Source of the DNA: GCA-2862585 sp965661345
GTDB taxonomy: Bacteria > Bacteroidota > Bacteroidia > Flavobacteriales > UBA7312
Length of the DNA: 64,000 nucleotides
Direction: 5' to 3'
NCBI GenBank assembly: GCA_965661345.1
Contig: CBFIDK010000003.1
Coordinates: forward strand, 62,001-126,000
Part shown: positions 50,492 through 59,301 of the stretch, piece after piece
Layout: the number at the start of each line of letters is the position of its first letter
How positions within the stretch are numbered: position 1 is the first letter of the stretch
Notes under the pieces: generated by a model
Databases searched by the model: none
What the model was told of the DNA's origin: nothing
The model's input: the letters and a program-made list of their open reading frames with translations, nothing else
Position numbers and translations under genes: made by a program

Positions 50492-51743
50492 TTTTAATTA
50501 GTTTAAAGGTGGTTACTTCATCGCCATTACGTATTTCTACGATGTACTGGCCTGCTTGGGTTAATGAGGAAAGGTAAATGCGTTCGCCATGGTTAACTTT
50601 TTGTTCTAAGACAACATCACCTAAAAGGTTGTAAATTTTTAAATCGCTGTGATGAGCTACACCTTCAATGGTAATATAGTTGTTTGCTGGGGTTGGAAAA
50701 ATCTTCAATTTATTGTTTAAATCTGTATAATATACGTTGGTAGTATCAGAACTTCCTTCAATATCAATGTTATAACTTATGGTTTTCTGTAAGCAATCAT
50801 CGTTTGTGAAAACAGACAGAACAACAGTGTGTTGACCTTCGGTAAAGCTATGCGTTGCATCGCTAGAATTAGCGGTTGTACCGTCCCCAAAATCCCATTC
50901 TATATTTTCAGTGTTTGAAGCAGACATGCTGAAAGAATACGTGCTGTCATTTAGTTGTAAGGTATCTGCCGATTGTATGGCAAACATATTCCATACGTCT
51001 GTGCTATCTAAAACTACAGAAGATGCAATGTTTTGCAAAGTAGCAGCCTCTTCTTCGGTAAGACCACTTGGCGGTAAAAAAGTAGAACCTACACAGCTTT
51101 TCTGAAAAATAGTGCTGTAAATTACACAAGCTGCTAAATAGGAGCCCGCTTGGTTTGGGTGACTCTCATCACCAGTGTACAATTCAAAATTAGGGTTATC
51201 GTTAATCGACTTTTTCCATGCCATGCCAACAGGCGCTACCGTAGCGTCATTGTCCATACCCATTTCTAAATAGGACTCTCTCAACCGTTGTTGCATGCCT
51301 TCATAAGTAGCTACTGCAGGGTAAGACGGACCGTTCATTGAATCCCCATTTTTTCGCCCCCAAGTCATAAAGAATACAGGTTCTGTACAGCTATTGTTAA
51401 CATAGATGGAGTCCACTAAGGCTTGTGCATAAGGATAAACTTCATCTTCTACTTGCCACGGCGGTAAGCTAGGCTCTTGGCTTTGGGCTTGCAGAATTAC
51501 AAAATCCCAATCTTGTTGCCTTATCTTTTGCATACTGCTAGAATTTGCTTCAGCATGATTTAACAAACGCCAGCCACCTGGTGTATTACTTTGGACCTGA
51601 AGCGTATCTCCCATTGAAGTCGCTATTTCTGATACCATGGTAGGTAATTGATTGTAAAAGGTGTACGAATTACCCAAAAACAAAGCATCATAGGATTGAG
51701 CATAAATAGAAATGGGTAAAAGAAGGAGAAACAATTTTTTCAT
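50484..51743 (-). CDS. secreted SGNH-like hydrolase with PKD domain and T9SS sorting domain
   Basis: A 419-residue protein: signal peptide (KKLFLLLLPISIYA), SGNH/DUF4886-like hydrolase at ~20-230 with Ser in ALFLGNSYTFYNQLP and the block V motif GDESHPNQAGSYLA, a PKD domain at ~255-330 (ENIEWDFGDGTTANSSD) and a type A T9SS sorting domain at ~345-419 (KIFPTPANNYITIEG, GQYIVEIRNGDEVTTFKLI). It is expected to be secreted or surface-bound. A deacylase or esterase role is inferred; the substrate is unknown. Confidence 0.85.
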   Translation of the reverse strand: MKKLFLLLLPISIYAQSYDALFLGNSYTFYNQLPTMVSEIATSMGDTLQVQSNTPGGWRLLNHAEANSSSMQKIRQQDWDFVILQAQSQEPSLPPWQVEDEVYPYAQALVDSIYVNNSCTEPVFFMTWGRKNGDSMNGPSYPAVATYEGMQQRLRESYLEMGMDNDATVAPVGMAWKKSINDNPNFELYTGDESHPNQAGSYLAACVIYSTIFQKSCVGSTFLPPSGLTEEEAATLQNIASSVVLDSTDVWNMFAIQSADTLQLNDSTYSFSMSASNTENIEWDFGDGTTANSSDATHSFTEGQHTVVLSVFTNDDCLQKTISYNIDIEGSSDTTNVYYTDLNNKLKIFPTPANNYITIEGVAHHSDLKIYNLLGDVVLEQKVNHGERIYLSSLTQAGQYIVEIRNGDEVTTFKLIKNE

Positions 51744-51801
51744 TTTATATTTTTTTTAAGATTTGATAAAAGTACAAAATCATAATCAATATAAAAAAAA
51801 C

Positions 51802-51809
51802 TACTTTTG
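51802..51809 (+). promoter_or_regulatory. -7 promoter box of the CsgG-like lipoprotein gene
   Basis: TACTTTTG ends 4 nt before the ATG at 51814; predicts a leaderless mRNA. Confidence 0.6.
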
Positions 51810-51813
51810 TGTT

Positions 51814-53208
51814 ATGAAGAATTCGAGTTTTAAACTAGTTGTGGCGCTATTTGCCGTGTTTTTATTGGCAAGTTGTGACACCCCAAAATCACTGACCTCT
51901 AAAGGAGATAAATTTTCTGAAAAATCCTTGTATGCCGATGCTTGTAAATTTTATATGCAGGCACTTGATCAAAAGAGCGACTTCATTGATGCCAAAGAAG
52001 GCCTGAGATTAGCGGGACAAAAACAAGTTAACCTACATTTAGATAACTTTTTCAAATCAAAGAATTTCGGTGAAGAACGCCAGGCAATTTACCACTACAG
52101 AGATGCATCTTCTCTTCAAAATAAAATTGCCAATTACTCTATTCAGATTGATATCCCTGGAACTTACACTAAAGATTACAACAGCTTGGTAGATGATTAC
52201 GTTAAAGAAAACTACGATAAGGCCATTGACTTGCTTGAAGAAGAAAAGTTTGCTGAATCCGAAGAAATTTTAAAAGAAATCACGCTTTTAAAACCGAATT
52301 TTAAGGATGTTGAAAGCATGAAAAACGTGGCTACTTTTGAGCCCATTTACCGTACTGCCAATTCATTTTTAGAAAACGAAAAATTCCGTGCTGCTTATTA
52401 TGAATTTGAGAAAATACCTGATTCTTACAAAGAATGTGAAAGCCGTAAAGCCCTAGCATTAGATGCAGGACTATTGACTATTGGTGTAATGGAATTTACA
52501 AATTCTAGTCGTCAGAAAGGCGGAGAAGCAGCTATTTCTGCACTGATTACCGAAAAAATAATTAAACTAGACAACCCGTTTATAAAACTAGTAGACCGCC
52601 AACAAGTACAAGCCTTCATTGATGAACAGCTTTTAGGAATGAGCGGTCAAGTGTTGGAAGGCACCAATGCTCAAGCAGGTGGGTTGATTGGTGCTAAAGC
52701 TATGCTTAACGGTAAAATGGTGAGTTTTTCAAAGCAAGAACAACCCATTCAGAAGAGCAGCAAAAAAGCTTGGCTAGAGAAAAAAACACGTAAGTACAAT
52801 GAAGAAACTGAAAAATACTATTACGAAACCGAATACGATAAAATCAGATACAACGAATATTTTGGCAGTAATAGCATACAGATAGGTTTTCAATTTCAAC
52901 TGGTGTCTACCGAAAGTGGTGAGATCCTTTTAACTAAGTTGATTAACATTACCAAAAGCGATGAAATACACTATGCTCAATCGAGCTACAATTCAAGAAA
53001 TATTGTTCCAGGAGACTGGCGTTGGGAAAATAGAACAAGTCCCAACGATAAAGTAAGAGACTCTTTCAGCGAAAAACGTGCCTTAAATAATTTATTCAAA
53101 AATAAAAAAACCTTACTCTCAATTAATGAATTAACGAATTTTGCATACGATGAAATTGCGGAAAAGGTTCGCGATAAAATTAACAACTACAATCCTGAAA
53201 ATGAATAA
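51814..53208 (+). CDS. lipoprotein with CsgG-like domain
   Basis: A 464-residue lipoprotein: signal ending LLASCDTP, TPR-like helices at ~30-210 (SLYADACKFYMQALDQK), then a CsgG/LpoB-like domain from ~220 (LLTIGVMEFTNSSRQKGG, IKLVDRQQVQAFIDEQLLG, AGGLIGAKAMLNGKM). CsgG-like domains form outer-membrane pores or periplasmic assemblies; this one has no curli genes nearby. The C-terminal ~120 residues are charged. Its stop overlaps the next start by 8 bp. Confidence 0.82.
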   Translation: MKNSSFKLVVALFAVFLLASCDTPKSLTSKGDKFSEKSLYADACKFYMQALDQKSDFIDAKEGLRLAGQKQVNLHLDNFFKSKNFGEERQAIYHYRDASSLQNKIANYSIQIDIPGTYTKDYNSLVDDYVKENYDKAIDLLEEEKFAESEEILKEITLLKPNFKDVESMKNVATFEPIYRTANSFLENEKFRAAYYEFEKIPDSYKECESRKALALDAGLLTIGVMEFTNSSRQKGGEAAISALITEKIIKLDNPFIKLVDRQQVQAFIDEQLLGMSGQVLEGTNAQAGGLIGAKAMLNGKMVSFSKQEQPIQKSSKKAWLEKKTRKYNEETEKYYYETEYDKIRYNEYFGSNSIQIGFQFQLVSTESGEILLTKLINITKSDEIHYAQSSYNSRNIVPGDWRWENRTSPNDKVRDSFSEKRALNNLFKNKKTLLSINELTNFAYDEIAEKVRDKINNYNPENE

Positions 53209-54562
53209 ATTTCTTCTACCTATTGCCCTATTGTTAATATTCTCCTGCAACAGCTCGCAGAAGCTAACCGATAGTATGGACGGTATTCCAGATTGGGTAA
53301 AAGAATATCCCATTTCTGAAACCCATTATACCGGAATTGGAATTGCCGATAAAAGTAGTCATCCAGTAGATTATATCAAGATAGCGCAGCAAAACGCCTT
53401 GCAAAACCTTATGTCGCAAATTAAAGTGACTATATCCTCTAATTCGATGTTTTTGCAGATGGAAAGAGAAAGCGGTTATGAAGAAGACTTTAAATCAAAT
53501 ATTGAAGTTAAAGCTAAAGAAATCTTGGAGGGTTATGAGTTGGTCAGCACCTACACGCAAAGCAATGAATACTGGGTATATTACCAGTTGAGCAAACAGA
53601 AATATTATGAAATTAGAAATGCTAGAATTCAAGAAGCTATTGAAGAATCAAAATACTTTCTTTCTAAAGCAGTCCTCTATTCTACTTCTTACAAAGACAA
53701 GTACATTTATTACGTACAAGCACTAGCAAAACTAGAGCCCTATTTAAGTGAACCTCTAATGACTGAATTTGACAGAGAAAATGTTTATCTAGGCAGTGAA
53801 ATTATTGCCCGTTTTCGCTCCTATGTTGACGATTATCAGTTGTATTGCTTGAGCAAAAAAATTAGTGCCATGATTGGCAATTCCATTCCTAAAATTGATA
53901 TTGCAGTTGAGTACGAAAACAATAGACTGAGCAATATACCTTTGATGGCAGTTTCTTCAGATTTGGAACTAAATAATTTCAGCAAAGTCACTAATGAAAA
54001 TGGAATCTTTACAACTTCAATTCCTAAAATAAAAAGCACACAATCTGTCCAAAAAATTGAAGTAGGCGTCAACTTTCAAGACTGGCTAGACGAAGGCACG
54101 GACAGTGAATTTATTCAGAAACTATTCAAAAGCATCAAAACACACCAAATTACTGTACCAGTGTATGTTTATACACCTACAGTATTTGTTACTTCAGAAG
54201 AAAAGCATTTTAATGCCGATAAAAAAGAATCGGAACTTCGGTTTGCTGCTGAGAGTGCCCTCACAAAAATGGGCTTTACCCCTGTTGGCAATAAGAATGA
54301 TGCGCAGCTACTAATGACAATTACTGCCGACACTCAAAAAGGAAGAGAGATCAGTAATCAAAAAATGTTCACCGCATTCCTAAATATGTCTGTTCAAGTA
54401 AAAGACCTGCAAGGCCGTATCGTATTTAGTGAAAACATCGCAAAGCTAAAAGGTATACAGTTAGATTTCAATCAGGCAGACCTGAACGCTTATCAATTGG
54501 CTAAAGATGACATAAGCAATTCAATTATTCCTGATTTTATTGATAGCTTTTCCAAGGACTAA
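53201..54562 (+). CDS. LPP20-family lipoprotein
   Basis: A 453-residue lipoprotein: signal ending LLIFSCNSS, LPP20 domain at ~30-170 (GIPDWVKEYPISETHYTGIG, then AQQNALQNLMSQIKVTISSN) and a longer beta-rich C-terminal half (~240-453). The start at ATG 53201 overlaps the CsgG-like gene by 8 bp (ATGAATAA), so the two are coupled. LPP20 proteins are outer-membrane lipoproteins; FlgP of Vibrio is a known relative but no flagellar gene is present here. Confidence 0.8.
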   Translation: MNKFLLPIALLLIFSCNSSQKLTDSMDGIPDWVKEYPISETHYTGIGIADKSSHPVDYIKIAQQNALQNLMSQIKVTISSNSMFLQMERESGYEEDFKSNIEVKAKEILEGYELVSTYTQSNEYWVYYQLSKQKYYEIRNARIQEAIEESKYFLSKAVLYSTSYKDKYIYYVQALAKLEPYLSEPLMTEFDRENVYLGSEIIARFRSYVDDYQLYCLSKKISAMIGNSIPKIDIAVEYENNRLSNIPLMAVSSDLELNNFSKVTNENGIFTTSIPKIKSTQSVQKIEVGVNFQDWLDEGTDSEFIQKLFKSIKTHQITVPVYVYTPTVFVTSEEKHFNADKKESELRFAAESALTKMGFTPVGNKNDAQLLMTITADTQKGREISNQKMFTAFLNMSVQVKDLQGRIVFSENIAKLKGIQLDFNQADLNAYQLAKDDISNSIIPDFIDSFSKD

Positions 54563-54589
54563 AAAAAAACCCGCACTAGGCGAGTTTTT
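54562..54589 (-). terminator. terminator of the 54610-55182 gene
   Basis: On the minus strand AAAACTCGC / GCGGGTTTT with a 5-nt loop (one G-T pair) followed by a long T run. Also lies just after the stop of the convergent LPP20 gene. Confidence 0.8.
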
Positions 54590-54609
54590 AAATTTTATTT
54601 TTTGAGTGA

Positions 54610-55182
54610 TTAATAGCCGTTAGACATTCGCTCCATCTCTTTTTCAAAAGTTTCTTTGAACTTCTCGTAGTTGTAATCGGCTCTCAATTTTTCATCTTTT
54701 GAAAGTCTTTCGTGATACTTAGAAGCTAACTTCTCAGCAGCTATTTCCATTGCCATGTAGCATTTGTATTTTCCATCAACAGTTTTTGTCATTTTCTCAC
54801 AAATGGTAACAACACCTTGCAATTGCTCATCAACAATTGTTCTAGACATTTCGTTGAAGGTTTCTGTCACTTCTTCTTTATTGTTAAACTCCGACGAACT
54901 AACATAGTTATCGCCAACAATTTTCATGGTTGAACTTATCGTTTTAGCAATTTCAGCCTGGGTGTTTGAACGCGCTTTTTTCTTTGCAGTCATTTGATCA
55001 AGACTTTCTCCTATAGCATTTCCTCTGAACGTATTTTTGTCAGAAAAATACTCGTCTCCTGAACAATACTGCTCAATTAATACCTCACCCTGATCTTCAA
55101 CGCTTAAGCCTTTATTTGAGTTGCATGCTACTAAGCCTAAGGCTAATACGAAAGCGAATGGTAAACCTAATTTTAATTTCAT
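54610..55182 (-). CDS. second LPP20-like lipoprotein
   Basis: A 190-residue lipoprotein: signal ending LALGLVACNSN, then AIGESLDQMTAKKKARSNTQ, EIAKTISSTMKIVGDNYVSS and KTVDGKYKCYMAMEIAAEKL, the layout of an LPP20-type domain. It converges on the CsgG-like/LPP20 operon, giving three related outer-membrane lipoproteins in 3.4 kb. It has its own terminator. Confidence 0.72.
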   Translation of the reverse strand: MKLKLGLPFAFVLALGLVACNSNKGLSVEDQGEVLIEQYCSGDEYFSDKNTFRGNAIGESLDQMTAKKKARSNTQAEIAKTISSTMKIVGDNYVSSSEFNNKEEVTETFNEMSRTIVDEQLQGVVTICEKMTKTVDGKYKCYMAMEIAAEKLASKYHERLSKDEKLRADYNYEKFKETFEKEMERMSNGY

Positions 55183-55331
55183 TGTTTTAATTTTTAATTT
55201 AATATAAGTGCGTATAAAATTAAACTTTTTTTGATAAGATTTATTTAATAAAACGTTTACTTCAGCACTTCAATTGTTAAAGCATTTATTTTTAACGATA
55301 TTTGTGCAACTATCAAAAACCTAAACCAAAC

Positions 55332-56867
55332 ATGAGCAAGTACATATTTACTATTTTATTATTGTTTTTTTTCACTCAATCCATTTCACAAACTCACGAG
55401 CTAGATAACGGAACCGTTTTATCTGAAAGAGAGGTTACTGGTGGCCTAGATGTTCCATGGGAAATTAAATGGGGGCCTGACAATCACATTTGGGTAACCG
55501 AACGCTCCGGACAAATTAGTCGAGTAAATGTTGAAACAGGAGAAAAATTTCCTATTCTCAACTTAATTGCCCAATTGTATGATGCTGGAGAATCTGGACT
55601 TTTAGGTATGGAAATTCACCCCGATTTCAACAATGGTGCGCCATATGTGTTTCTAGCATACACCTACGGTTTTAATGGAAACGCTAGTGAAAAAATAGTA
55701 TATTATGAATACGATGCTGAGCAAGATGCCTTAATTAATGAAACTGTAATTATTGATGGTATTGACGGTAACAGTACGCACATCGGCTGTAGACTTTTAG
55801 CTGTTGACAATACAACACTTCTAATTACTACTGGCGATGCTCAAAATTGGAACGCCTCACAAGATGTTGATGCTCTAACAGGCAAAACCCTTCGAGTAGA
55901 CATTGACAAGGATAGCAACAACTTTGGTGGGCCAAAATCCGATAACCCAAATCCTAATAGCTTCGTGTACACTATTGGTCACAGAAACGCGCAAGGCTTG
56001 GCAGTATCTCCTGAGGGTATTATTTACAGCTCAGAGCATGGACCTAATAATGACGATGAATTAAACGTAATTCAAGCAAATTTAAATTATGGATGGCCAA
56101 ACGCTCAAGGGTTCTGTGATGATTTTGCGGATATGTATTATGCCAATGCATTAAACAACTCTTACTCTGAAAATGAGTATTGCGAAGATAACGACATTGT
56201 AGAGCCTTTGTGGAGTAGTGGAACCTCATCTACTATTGCTCCTTCTGATATTATTTGGTACAACCACCCTTCTATTCCAGAATTTCAGAACTCTTTATTA
56301 ATGACTGTTTTAAAAGGAAAAAAACTTGTTCGTTTTACCTTTAATGAAACCGGTGATGTGATAGAAACTGAAACTGACTTTTTCCAATATGAATGGGGTC
56401 GTCTAAGAGATATTTGTATTGCTCCTAACGGAAAGATTTACTTAGCTACAAATGGAAATTCATGGCCAAGTCAAGGACCTAATGAAATTATTGAACTATC
56501 GAATAACGATTATGTTTATCCCTCAACTTTCAATTGTACTGTTGACGGCTGTGTAGAAGTGAACGATGGACTCGGTGAGTATTCTAATATTGACGATTGT
56601 AATGTTGTTTGTTCAACATCACCTACTTCAATTTACAAGTATAACAACAACTTTTTTAGTTTTTATCCTAATCCAAACTCTTCTGATGGACAGTTGATTT
56701 TCAACAGTGATGAAGATTTATTTCAGATTGAAATTTTAAATATTCAAGGACAATTAATTCATTCTCAAACAGTAGAAAACAACCGAATGAATTTAGAAGG
56801 TATGTTAGAAAATGGTGTGTATTTTATAAAAGCCAAAAATCAACTAAGCAAACTAATCATTAAGTAA
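55332..56867 (+). CDS. secreted glucose/sorbosone dehydrogenase-like protein with T9SS sorting domain
   Basis: A 511-residue protein: signal peptide (IFTILLLFFFTQSISQ), a PQQ-dependent glucose/sorbosone dehydrogenase-type six-blade propeller (~25-400; VPWEIKWGPDNHIWVTERSG, GLLGMEIHPDF, TIGHRNAQGLAVSPEG, YSSEHGPNNDDELN), a 28-residue module with four Cys (~400-428) and a T9SS sorting domain (~440-511; FSFYPNPNSSDGQL). Likely surface-exposed or released. Cofactor and sugar are not known. Its stop overlaps the next start (TAATG). Confidence 0.88.
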   Translation: MSKYIFTILLLFFFTQSISQTHELDNGTVLSEREVTGGLDVPWEIKWGPDNHIWVTERSGQISRVNVETGEKFPILNLIAQLYDAGESGLLGMEIHPDFNNGAPYVFLAYTYGFNGNASEKIVYYEYDAEQDALINETVIIDGIDGNSTHIGCRLLAVDNTTLLITTGDAQNWNASQDVDALTGKTLRVDIDKDSNNFGGPKSDNPNPNSFVYTIGHRNAQGLAVSPEGIIYSSEHGPNNDDELNVIQANLNYGWPNAQGFCDDFADMYYANALNNSYSENEYCEDNDIVEPLWSSGTSSTIAPSDIIWYNHPSIPEFQNSLLMTVLKGKKLVRFTFNETGDVIETETDFFQYEWGRLRDICIAPNGKIYLATNGNSWPSQGPNEIIELSNNDYVYPSTFNCTVDGCVEVNDGLGEYSNIDDCNVVCSTSPTSIYKYNNNFFSFYPNPNSSDGQLIFNSDEDLFQIEILNIQGQLIHSQTVENNRMNLEGMLENGVYFIKAKNQLSKLIIK

Positions 56868-57988
56868 TGAAGTATTATTTTCTTTTTAGCTTTCTATTTA
56901 CTTCTCTATCTGTAATAGGTCAACAATACAATTCTCCCGAAAGTGTTGATTACGAAAGTGAAGGAGACCGATACCTCATTTCCAATTCATCTGAAGGAAA
57001 AATATTATCCTATGTACTTGATGACGACAATTTAGAAGTATTTGTTTCTGGCGTTGGGTCTGGACCGCATGGCTTAGAGGTTATCGGTGGCAACGTTTTT
57101 GCCTGTAGTGGTAGCCGACTAAAAGCCTATGATTTAATCACAGGAGAAGAAACTGAAAACATCAATTTAGGTGCTAGTTTTGCTAACGGCATCACACACA
57201 AAGGTGATGATATTTTTGTTACTGATTTCAGTGGAAAAGATATTTATCGCTACAATATCTCAACGGGCAACTTTAATATGTACATCGAAAATCTAGCGAG
57301 AACACCAAATGGCATTTTTTACGATAATATTCAAGATAGATTATTGGTAGTATGCTGGGGAGCAAATGCACCTATATATGAAATTGACATGAGCGACTCT
57401 ACTTACTCCATAGTCACCACAACTAATCTTGGCAATTGTGACGGTATAGCTATGGATAATAATGGCGACTTCTATGTTTCTGCTTGGAGTAATAATGCCA
57501 TCAATAAATTCAATAGCGATTTTAGCAATGGATACACTGTTGTGGTTCCAAATATGAGTGCTCCTGCAGATATATTTTATAATACTGAAACGGATGTTTT
57601 AGCCATTCCTAACAGCAATAACAATACGGTTATTTTTGTGGATTACGGCGCTAACTCATCGTTCACTTGTGGACTTATGGGATGTATGGAGTTATCAGAT
57701 AATACGGGAGAATTTGCCACGCTAGAAGACTGTGAAGCCGATTGCCAAACCGTTTCGGTAAATGAGTTTGATGCTAAAAAGGGATTATTCTACCCAAACC
57801 CTGTTGTTAGTGGAGGTAGTATTTTATTGCACTCAAACACATCTGAAATTGAACTATACAACTTACAAGGGGAATTGATGCTTAAAGATGTTGTCAATAA
57901 AAATCAAAGATTAGAGCTACCATTCCTCAAAAAAGGGTTTTATTTGCTTAAGACAAATGATAAGCAAGAAAAGATTCTAATTCAGTAA
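56867..57988 (+). CDS. secreted SMP-30-like beta-propeller with T9SS sorting domain
   Basis: A 373-residue protein: signal peptide (YFLFSFLFTSLSVIGQ), an SMP-30/NHL-like propeller (~20-265; SVDYESEGDRYLISNSSEGK, LGNCDGIAMDNNGDFYVSAW), the same four-Cys module as its neighbour (~266-293) and a T9SS sorting domain (GLFYPNPVVSGGSIL). Coupled to the dehydrogenase-like gene by TAATG; the two may act together outside the cell (inference). Confidence 0.83.
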   Translation: MKYYFLFSFLFTSLSVIGQQYNSPESVDYESEGDRYLISNSSEGKILSYVLDDDNLEVFVSGVGSGPHGLEVIGGNVFACSGSRLKAYDLITGEETENINLGASFANGITHKGDDIFVTDFSGKDIYRYNISTGNFNMYIENLARTPNGIFYDNIQDRLLVVCWGANAPIYEIDMSDSTYSIVTTTNLGNCDGIAMDNNGDFYVSAWSNNAINKFNSDFSNGYTVVVPNMSAPADIFYNTETDVLAIPNSNNNTVIFVDYGANSSFTCGLMGCMELSDNTGEFATLEDCEADCQTVSVNEFDAKKGLFYPNPVVSGGSILLHSNTSEIELYNLQGELMLKDVVNKNQRLELPFLKKGFYLLKTNDKQEKILIQ

Positions 57989-57992
57989 TCTT

Positions 57993-59270
57993 ATGAATAC
58001 TATTCCTTTAGCCGAACGATTAAGACCAAAATCTCTGGATGATTTCATAGGGCAAGATCACCTCATAGGAAAAAATGGTGTGCTGCTTAAATCCATAAAA
58101 AACAACATCATTCCATCTATAATATTTTGGGGTCCTCCAGGCGTTGGAAAAACAACCTTAGCAAATATTATTGCCACTCAACTCGACAGACCATTTTATA
58201 CCTTAAGCGCTATAAATTCAGGAGTAAAAGACGTAAGAGAAGTGATAAACAAAGCCAGTTCTTTGGGTTTGTTTGGTAAAGATGTTCCCCTACTGTTCAT
58301 TGATGAGATACACCGATTTAGTAAATCACAACAAGACTCTTTACTAAATGCCGTAGAGAAAGGAATAGTTACACTAATTGGCGCTACCACTGAAAACCCT
58401 TCTTTTGAGGTAATATCGGCTCTCTTATCTAGATGTCAAGTTTATGTTCTAGAGAGTTTTGAAAAAACACATTTACTTCAGTTACTTGAACAAGCCATCC
58501 AAAAAGATGAAATTATTAGTCAGAAAAAAATTAATATCAAAGAAAGCGATGCACTGCTGAGGCTTTCAGGTGGAGATGGCCGAAAACTATTAAATATATT
58601 TGAGCTAGTCGTTAATACTCAAAACACTACCGAAATTAGCATTACTAACGATATGGTAATGGAATCGGCACAAGAAAACATCGCTCTTTACGATAAATCT
58701 GGCGAACAACATTACGATATTATTTCTGCTTTCATTAAATCGATTAGAGGCAGTGACCCTAACGCAGCTGTATATTGGCTAGCACGAATGCTGGAAGGCG
58801 GTGAGGATATAAAATTTATCGCTCGAAGACTTATCATTTTAGCGTCTGAAGATATTGGAAATGCCAATCCTACTGCATTGATAATGGCTAACAATTGCTT
58901 TCAATCAATAAATGTAATTGGAATGCCTGAAGCTAGAATAATACTTTCTCAAACAGCAATTTATCTAGCAAGCTCACCAAAAAGCAATGCAGCTTACATG
59001 GCTATTAATGAGGCTCAAGAAATGGTAAAAACCAAAGGTGCTCTGTCTGTACCGTTGGAATTAAGAAACGCCCCTACTAAACTCATGAAAGACTTGGAGT
59101 ATGGAAAAGAATATTCATATGCTCACAATTATGCAAATAACTTTGTTGAACAAGAGTTTCTTCCTGAAGAAATAAAAGGGGAAACATTTTATGAGCCTGG
59201 CGATAACGATAGGGAAAGACAAATACGAAAATTTCTAAAAAGCCGTTGGCAAGATAAGTACAACTATTGA
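57993..59270 (+). CDS. rarA: replication-associated recombination protein RarA (MgsA)
   Basis: AAA+ ATPase related to clamp-loader subunits and eukaryotic WRNIP1, acting at stalled forks. The 425-residue protein has PLAERLRPKSLDDFIGQDHL, Walker A FWGPPGVGKTTLANIIA near 47-55, Walker B LLFIDEIHRFSKSQQDSLL and sensor 1 LIGATTENPSFEVISALLSR, and the C-terminal tetramer domain (LRNAPTKLMKDLEYGKEYSY). Four nt separate it from the propeller gene. Confidence 0.96.
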   Translation: MNTIPLAERLRPKSLDDFIGQDHLIGKNGVLLKSIKNNIIPSIIFWGPPGVGKTTLANIIATQLDRPFYTLSAINSGVKDVREVINKASSLGLFGKDVPLLFIDEIHRFSKSQQDSLLNAVEKGIVTLIGATTENPSFEVISALLSRCQVYVLESFEKTHLLQLLEQAIQKDEIISQKKINIKESDALLRLSGGDGRKLLNIFELVVNTQNTTEISITNDMVMESAQENIALYDKSGEQHYDIISAFIKSIRGSDPNAAVYWLARMLEGGEDIKFIARRLIILASEDIGNANPTALIMANNCFQSINVIGMPEARIILSQTAIYLASSPKSNAAYMAINEAQEMVKTKGALSVPLELRNAPTKLMKDLEYGKEYSYAHNYANNFVEQEFLPEEIKGETFYEPGDNDRERQIRKFLKSRWQDKYNY

Positions 59271-59277
59271 TATTTAA

Positions 59278-59285
59278 TACATTTG
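59278..59285 (+). promoter_or_regulatory. -7 promoter box of the 59302 lipoprotein gene
   Basis: TACATTTG, 16 nt before the ATG. Confidence 0.55.
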
Positions 59286-59301
59286 TAAAAAAATCATTTT
59301 A

